A stretch of DNA of 64,000 nt from the NCBI GenBank assembly GCA_948146395.1, contig OX411558.1, forward strand, positions 50,703,122 to 50,767,121, in the 5' to 3' direction. Below, in pieces: positions 61,701 to 64,000 of the stretch. This DNA is from Fragum whitleyi. Lineage: Eukaryota > Mollusca > Bivalvia > Cardiida > Cardiidae. Position numbers and translations under genes: made by a program. The notes below the pieces were generated by a model. The model worked only from the letters and a program-made list of their open reading frames with translations, was not told the origin of the DNA and made no database searches. Position 1 is the stretch's first letter, and the number at the start of each line of letters is the position of its first letter.

Positions 61701-63392
61701 CCGTTATGCTTATGTGGGGGACACGTACAGAATTTCGATAATCCAAGAATTGGTAAAGTTTTCTTTGTACATGAGAAACAATTTGGTACAATTGAAAGAG
61801 ATCCCATAACTGCCATTTGCAATATGCCAATTCAGTTCAGCTCTTCCTGATGAAACAAGGCCTGCTTTCAGGATGACAAAACATTGTAAACTGTTTTGCT
61901 TTTTATACCCCGCTTTGCACGCTCGCTTGCGGGCAAAGCGGGGTAAAATTAGGAAACAGTTTGCACGGTTTTGTCATCGTGAACGCAGGATGGCCCAGTC
62001 ACTAGGATAGAGGAGCACGAGAGCTTCCAAATTTTGCAACACTATGTAGATATGCTTCACTCGTTAATGCAGGGTTTCGTTTCGTGGTTCATTTGTGCAT
62101 CGGGATTCCTAACAAAGGGCTGAGTTTATATGCATATTTGTGGTTACATAGGAGTGACAACTTCCAATGTATTGTACTGCTGTTGTACATAAATAGGCGG
62201 ATACGAGACGAAATTAGACAAATACGAAAAAAACTATTTTACGCTTTTTATGCGCCCGTCGAAAGGCGAAACTAATATGCGATTACCCGAGACGCCCGGC
62301 GTCCGGGCAGGGAGGGGGCGTCCACTATTTTATCCAGAGCACAACTCTATCACCTTATGTCAGATTTAATGAAACCTAGCAAATATCTTCCTCTCGTGAT
62401 AACGGGGTGGTTGCACAAGAAACGTAGCTGTACCTAGCTTAATCTTTAAGTTATTTCTCTTTGCTGTTTTTCATACTCAGACATCCAGCAGTGTATCGGT
62501 TGTGACGATTTGCCACCTTGTTTTAAAAATAAAAACCAAAATGGAATTGTAATGATAATAAAGAATCTTTGTCTTTTTATATCTTGCAAATTCACCAACA
62601 AAATTAGAAATAAGCAAAACAAAACATAGTACTTCGGTGCTTACAGTACCTAGATTCTGTAATTGTTTTTATCATTATAGATGGGAGTATTTATTACTGC
62701 GAACATTCTTCTGCTTACAAAGGTAAGTATCTCAATGTTCATTCATCACAAGAATAGAGATATTAAAGACCTCTTCTAAATCAGAGAAAAGTTCGGCAAA
62801 GTCTCGTTTTCATATGTTTATAGATGACTTGTTTAATAATATCCTCTATTTTCATGGGAAGGCATGATAATCCGCTGTTGTATTTCTTGGTATTTTAAAA
62901 GTTGTATATATACAATACGTACTTAGTGTTTTGTAGAAAAAAAATATCTAACGACGTTGGGAGAATTGATCATTGTCGAGGCTCTGCCGAGACAATTATC
63001 GATTCTCACAACCGAGTTAGATATTTTTTCATACAATACACTTAGTTCGTATTATATTTATCTTATAACCTCTTTTTGTCTTGTTTTCGTCAATGTTTCT
63101 AACTGAAATGCAAGTTTCTAAAAATAACTGCATGATATTATTGTTCTGAAAATAACTCTGTGATATCATAAAAAATATCAAACGGGATGTTATAATACGG
63201 ACATTGGTATAGTTATAAGATAAATATGTATATTTATCAATTATGCGACAAACTACTTTTAGAATAAGACGATAGAAAGCTCTCCAAAGTCTGTTGCTAA
63301 AATGTCAATAAATTCTATTTACTTATTTTCAGACCTGGAAAGGAAATCATTTACCAGTATAGAAACCTATGGCTGCAGAAGTCTTAAAGAGA
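37709..63392 (+). CDS. Micro-exon gene for a secreted, Cys-punctuated protein (at least 15 exons, 3-prime end open)
   Basis: I assembled this gene from splice consensus, phase and open frame. Exons start at 37709 (ATG), 38387, 39762, 45891, 47421, 52398, 53297, 54802, 55756, 57141, 58832, 59783, 61669, 62681 and 63333, with an uncertain one at 62481. Exons 1 and 2 encode a signal peptide (MAIYCQ then [16 protein letters not shown]). Confident internal exons are 39-93 nt, multiples of three, and phase 1 on both sides, so any can be skipped without a frame change. Each carries one Cys (two in exons 9 and 13), usually followed by a short polar or Tyr-rich segment, for example [30 protein letters not shown]. 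The sum is about 279 residues. I recognise no domain. The architecture recalls schistosome micro-exon genes, without sequence similarity that I can claim. Function unknown. Confidence 0.75.
37824..38268. mobile_element. GAATG-rich TIR element, family G, copy 4, in intron 1
   Basis: Centre hairpin gggaggtaataaatcatcgt / gattatgcattacctccc and right end gtcaatttcacgatatttcg. The left end is degenerate, so the start is approximate. Confidence 0.65.
38387..38437 (+). CDS. Micro-exon gene, exon 2 (signal peptide core)
   Basis: Acceptor tgtttttcag, donor ttg|gtgagt, 51 nt, phase 1-1. It encodes the hydrophobic [10 protein letters not shown] and a likely signal-peptidase region (SADSFL). Confidence 0.8.
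39060..39560. repeat. ~150-bp satellite, inverse orientation, in intron 2
   Basis: Contains atgccaagtttcattg, gttttggagaagat and ggtcaatccaattttcttg, the inverse of the 3757-5080 units. About three diverged units. Confidence 0.75.
39762..39800 (+). CDS. Micro-exon gene, exon 3
   Basis: Acceptor acattttcag, donor gag|gtaaac, 39 nt, phase 1-1. Encodes [13 protein letters not shown]. Confidence 0.75.
39801..40377. other. Intron 3, before the retrotransposon
   Basis: A short hairpin is at about 39903-39935 (gtaggtaagaggtcaca / gcctcttacctac). An unsupported 93-codon frame lies at 39936-40217. Confidence 0.5.
40378..40608 (+). repeat. 5-prime LTR
   Basis: 231 bp, begins TGTTGTATAA and ends CATACGACA. 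Contains a possible TATA region (tatataagccacc) near 40435. Confidence 0.95.
40609..40619 (+). promoter_or_regulatory. Primer-binding site
   Basis: tggtgtcagaa starts directly after the LTR. The TGG pairs with a tRNA CCA end; the primer tRNA was not identified. Confidence 0.65.
40643..44620 (+). pseudogene. Gag-pol polyprotein of the Ty3/gypsy element, one in-frame TAG
   Basis: One frame covers 40643-44620 with a single TAG at 43943-43945. The first ATG is at 40643; the ATG at 40697 is a likelier start. The Gag-like part is followed by zinc-knuckle-type cysteines (second one C-x2-C-x4-H-x4-C). Aspartic protease has DTGSS (Asp near residue 331), reverse transcriptase IVDD (near 609), RNase H ETDAS (Asp near 756) and integrase an H-x2-H then C-x2-C finger (H near 972) with catalytic Asp near 1036 and 1089. 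The TAG falls just after the second integrase Asp; the NGLAE segment with the catalytic Glu lies beyond it in the same frame. The break removes the end of the integrase core unless the stop is read through. Domain order RT-RH-IN is typical of Ty3/gypsy. Confidence 0.93.
44834..45064 (+). repeat. 3-prime LTR
   Basis: 231 bp, nearly identical to the 5-prime LTR, preceded by the polypurine tract. Confidence 0.95.
45236..45780 (+). repeat. (GGAT/GGAC)n tetranucleotide satellite, ~540 bp
   Basis: Blocks of ggat units alternate with blocks of ggac units; a few singletons (agat, ggtt, gaag) interrupt. Because the unit is 4 bp, long open frames encoding MDGW/TDGR arise in all three frames; they are not genes. 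It ends 110 bp before exon 4. Confidence 0.97.
45891..45938 (+). CDS. Micro-exon gene, exon 4
   Basis: Acceptor ttctttccag, donor cag|gttagc, 48 nt, phase 1-1. Encodes [16 protein letters not shown]. The DDCR block repeats that of exon 3. Confidence 0.7.
45960..46860. mobile_element. 901-bp TIR element, family D, copy 2
   Basis: Ends tatagtccgtttgacttcta and exact inverse, collinear with 30700-31544. It starts 22 bp after the donor of exon 4. Confidence 0.88.
46897..47056. mobile_element. Palindromic MITE, family P1, copy 3
   Basis: aaggcagtggacccgtaata with inverse end ttacgggtccacttcc; centre gaggtttcctaatgatttca. Confidence 0.75.
47421..47498 (+). CDS. Micro-exon gene, exon 5
   Basis: Acceptor ttattctccag, donor gcaa|gtaaga, 78 nt, phase 1-1. 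Encodes 26 residues with one Cys (..[16 protein letters not shown]). Confidence 0.65.
47690..47920. repeat. Dispersed repeat, family R, copy 2
   Basis: Matches 24390-24610 closely (ttctaggacatattttcgta, gctatgcaacgttcattgtg, ttctcgataaaccaccgaaa). A 74-codon frame starting inside (47856-48080) is not supported otherwise. Confidence 0.75.
47921..48356. other. Intron 5, nothing recognised
   Basis: No motif or repeat boundary recognised. Confidence 0.4.
48357..49254. mobile_element. 898-bp foldback element with ~435-bp arms
   Basis: Nearly the entire element is an inverted repeat. It begins cacagggtacaacgtgccac and ends with the inverse taccctgtg, around a spacer of about 30 bp near 48790-48820. 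A 5-bp duplication ttctc flanks it (48352-48356, 49255-49259). The two frames at 48622-48909 are mirror images of each other and not genes. Confidence 0.92.
49320..51191 (+). mobile_element. pogo/jerky-type DNA transposon with deleted transposase
   Basis: Perfect 25-bp TIRs (ggggagaccggggatagttg and on) are flanked by TA at 49318 and 51192. A second inverted pair sits inside the left end at about 49685-49745 (ggggcaagttggtac / gtaccaacttgcccc). A truncated transposase frame is at 49927-50544. Confidence 0.9.
49927..50544 (+). pseudogene. Truncated pogo/Tigger/jerky-like transposase
   Basis: From the first ATG (49927) the frame has an N-terminal HTH-type region ([21 protein letters not shown]), then the segment [20 protein letters not shown] and [20 protein letters not shown], both characteristic of CENPB/jerky/pogo-like transposases. 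It reaches [13 protein letters not shown], which holds the first catalytic Asp, and stops soon after (205 residues). The second and third catalytic residues are missing, so it cannot be an active transposase. The usual GEDW Trp is Gly here. Intact relatives are roughly twice as long (family knowledge). It could still bind DNA if expressed, which is speculation. Confidence 0.88.
51194..52397. other. Intron 5, last part
   Basis: No coding exon that fits the phase-1 pattern was found, and no repeat boundary recognised. Confidence 0.4.
52398..52436 (+). CDS. Micro-exon gene, exon 6
   Basis: Acceptor tattctttcag, donor cag|gtaatg, 39 nt, phase 1-1. Encodes (D/N)[12 protein letters not shown], very Tyr- and base-rich. 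Confidence 0.75.
52640..52925. mobile_element. TIR element, family C2, copy 1
   Basis: Ends gtttttctaaacatcttacg and ttcgtaagaagttttataaa are inverted; interior shares ggaattctgccatgc and ggcagaatctaa with 59998-60239. Confidence 0.7.
52990..53252 (+). mobile_element. tRNA-derived SINE, family A, B box deleted
   Basis: Head gccgccgtcatagcgcagtt with A box; the B-box segment gttcgat is missing (aggtccccgacggcggca). Body and tail are as in the other copies. Confidence 0.85.
53297..53371 (+). CDS. Micro-exon gene, exon 7
   Basis: Acceptor tttactacag, donor cag|gtacat, 75 nt, phase 1-1. Encodes 25 residues ending [15 protein letters not shown]. Confidence 0.65.
53372..54205. other. Intron 7, nothing recognised
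   Basis: Short frames only; one 78-codon minus-strand frame at 53647-53883 has no recognisable motif. Confidence 0.4.
54210..54650. mobile_element. TTAA-flanked TIR element, family T1, copy 2
   Basis: Ends agccccagtctgcg and cagactggtgct, TTAA at 54206 and 54651. The right end is repeated once more (cagacgggggctttaa to about 54674). Confidence 0.75.
54802..54894 (+). CDS. Micro-exon gene, exon 8 (possible GC donor)
   Basis: Acceptor tatgttttcag. To keep phase 1-1 the exon must end at 54894 with a GC donor (tatg|gcgagt), 93 nt, 31 residues with one Cys ([15 protein letters not shown]). A GT further inside (cgatgt|gtaaca) would give phase 0. Confidence 0.6.
54978..55350. mobile_element. GAATG-rich TIR element, family G, copy 5
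   Basis: Left end tagttaacaacatcgtaaaa, right end acgatgttgtaaactg, TA flanks. The hairpin core is reduced. Confidence 0.7.
55756..55794 (+). CDS. Micro-exon gene, exon 9
   Basis: Acceptor cttattacag, donor ctg|gtaagt, 39 nt, phase 1-1. Encodes [13 protein letters not shown] with two Cys. Confidence 0.75.
55795..57140. other. Intron 9, with a palindromic MITE (family P2) at 56330-56445
   Basis: The MITE contains cgcaaacagtttgccaatta and its inverse near caggatc/gattctg ends. Otherwise unrecognised; short frames have no support. Confidence 0.55.
57141..57188 (+). CDS. Micro-exon gene, exon 10 (first unit of the array)
   Basis: Acceptor cttttttcag, donor taaaa|gtaagt, 48 nt, phase 1-1. Encodes [16 protein letters not shown]. 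It is the only unit with a strong polypyrimidine tract. Confidence 0.75.
57141..58008 (+). repeat. 13 tandem 67-bp units, each a 48-nt micro-exon plus 19-nt spacer
   Basis: The anchor cgaggcaac (or its variant) recurs at exactly 67-bp steps from 57151 to 57955. Almost all units keep the donor gtaagt or gtaaga (unit 13 onset follows gttagt), and many keep tttag|ct before the exon start. The units I translated stay open in phase 1 (variants such as [16 protein letters not shown] and [16 protein letters not shown]). A 19-nt spacer is too short for a normal intron. Confidence 0.92.
58009..58831. other. Intron 10, nothing recognised
   Basis: AT-rich without repeats or exons that fit. Confidence 0.4.
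58832..58882 (+). CDS. Micro-exon gene, exon 11
   Basis: Acceptor ttttatttcag, donor aag|gtaaac, 51 nt, phase 1-1. Encodes [17 protein letters not shown]. Confidence 0.7.
58883..59782. other. Intron 11, nothing recognised
   Basis: No repeat or RNA gene recognised. Confidence 0.4.
59783..59854 (+). CDS. Micro-exon gene, exon 12
   Basis: Acceptor ttttatttcag, donor acaa|gtaacc, 72 nt, phase 1-1. Encodes 24 residues ([18 protein letters not shown] and on). The DDGC block resembles DDC of exons 3 and 4. Confidence 0.72.
59829..59988 (+). repeat. Donor-spanning tandem repeat, three 55-bp units
   Basis: aatgtacattcaagattttt..cacaa|gtaaccaacc recurs at 59829, 59884 and 59939. Units are nearly identical. 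The first is the end of exon 12 plus its donor. Confidence 0.93.
59998..60239. mobile_element. TIR element, family C2, copy 2
   Basis: Ends ggcccgtttaactaaacatc and inverse (agtttagtaaaacgggcc). A central hairpin attagaatcgtcttcttaag is present. Matches 52640-52925. Confidence 0.75.
60240..61668. other. Intron 12, last part, nothing recognised
   Basis: A 92-codon frame at 61158-61436 has no motif or splice support. No repeat boundary recognised. Confidence 0.4.
61669..61752 (+). CDS. Micro-exon gene, exon 13
   Basis: Acceptor ttttcatttcag, donor ttg|gtaaag, 84 nt, phase 1-1. Encodes 28 residues with two Cys ([16 protein letters not shown]). Confidence 0.7.
61862..61992. mobile_element. Palindromic MITE, family P2, in intron 13
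   Basis: gcaaagcggggtaaaa and its inverse around gcacgctcgcttgcgggc; outer arms ctgctttcaggatgacaaaa / tttgtcatcgtgaacgcagg. Confidence 0.82.
62481..62629 (+). CDS. Possible alternative last exon of the micro-exon gene
   Basis: Acceptor ttttcatactcag fits phase 1 and opens with a three-Cys stretch ([18 protein letters not shown]). No donor restores phase 1 convincingly. The frame runs to TAG at 62627, and an AATAAA hexamer lies inside at about 62557. It may be an alternative terminal exon or a chance frame. Confidence 0.35.
62681..62722 (+). CDS. Micro-exon gene, exon 15
   Basis: Acceptor ttatcattatag, donor aag|gtaagt, 42 nt, phase 1-1. Encodes [14 protein letters not shown]; the ending SAYK resembles SAYR of exon 3. 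Confidence 0.78.
62925..63245. repeat. Hairpin repeat, family K, in intron 15
   Basis: cgttgggagaattgatcatt and inverse around cgaggctctgccgag; collinear with 28690-28985. Confidence 0.7.
63333..63392 (+). CDS. Micro-exon gene, exon 16
   Basis: Acceptor cttattttcag, donor gaga|gtaagt, 60 nt, phase 1-1. Encodes [20 protein letters not shown]. The gene must continue beyond the window or into the last 600 bases, where I found no further exon. Confidence 0.72.
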
Positions 63393-63439
63393 GTAAGTGT
63401 ATAGCTTAATGCATAATACATTCGAGTAAGATCGATTCA

Positions 63440-63800
63440 CATTTTGTTTCGTGAACAACAAAAACTATATTGTTACTTGTCGCTCCGACACACGTGAAAA
63501 TAACTTTTGTTGTTCACTCAATAAAACGTAAATCAATCTTACAAACGATTATTTTATTTCTTTAATGCAAAATCAGACAAATGTGAAAATTTGAGGTCAA
63601 ATTGATTTGGAGCGCGTCATTTTGCTCATGGTTGCTATGCAACGTGCATGATGATGTCACTTATAAGCCCTCGCTTAGATAACGTCAGATAGGGTAAAAT
63701 GAGCGAAAGCGGGGTATTATTTTTGATAATTTCACTGGTTAGGCCGTGAGTTTATCAAATTACTATCTGTCATTGATTTTTATAATCCATCGACAAGCAA
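63440..63800. repeat. Dispersed repeat, family R, copy 3
   Basis: Contains gttgctatgcaacgtgcatg and taacgtcagatagggtaaaa, collinear with 24320-24610. Confidence 0.7.
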
Positions 63801-64000
63801 TAAAGAATACATAACCTTGTGCTGAACCCATTTATCTGGGAGATCTTTCTCAAAATTACTTATCTATGATATATTCGTATTTTTAAGGGAAACGAAAGAT
63901 TGTAAGGCATCATCCGAGGGAATTTCAATCAAAAGTGTGTCCGAACTTAGTAACTTTACTCCAAGAATAAAAATGGAACCGTTTTAAGATGTTTGAATCG

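Overview
The window is a piece of a metazoan nuclear genome. It is AT-rich, most coding sequence is split by GT-AG introns, and it is packed with SINEs, MITEs, DNA transposons and one LTR retrotransposon. The tRNA-derived SINEs and the many small palindromic elements suggest a mollusc, most likely a bivalve. That placement is inference; no species marker was seen.

Layout. (1) 1-12,500: one intronless minus-strand gene (2191-3447) encodes a secreted 418-aa protein with an HGE and PC-x9-C motif pair like that of zinc-dependent deaminases. The rest is repeats: a ~150-bp satellite, palindromic MITEs and three SINE families. (2) 12,600-34,140: two diverged copies of a C-type lectin gene. Copy 2 (exons at 29236, 29745 and 30460) has three intact CTLD exons with matching phases. 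Copy 1 (exons at 13875, 16966, 19402 and possibly 25534) has its third exon split by a 445-bp TIR element with a 9-bp target duplication; the uninterrupted site is preserved in copy 2. All three copy-1 exons have one splice junction amplified into a local minisatellite. (3) 31,700-33,220: a decayed Tc1-like transposon. (4) 37,700-63,400 and probably beyond: a long plus-strand gene assembled here from consensus splice sites. After a two-exon signal peptide it has at least 13 small internal exons (39-93 nt). Each is a multiple of three, each is phase 1 at both ends, and each encodes one or two cysteines. One of them (57141) sits at the head of 13 exact 67-bp tandem units, and the exon at 59783 has its donor side triplicated.

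Introns of the micro-exon gene carry a nearly intact Ty3/gypsy element (40378-45064: 231-bp LTRs, 5-bp target duplication, one in-frame TAG), a 540-bp GGAT/GGAC satellite, an 898-bp foldback element, a pogo/jerky-type element with a truncated transposase, and several MITEs.

The strongest candidate for something undescribed is the micro-exon gene, together with the recurring pattern, in two unrelated secreted-protein genes, of tandem arrays that begin at or span exon-intron junctions. Exon calls rest on consensus sites, phase and open frame only; no transcript or homology search was available.
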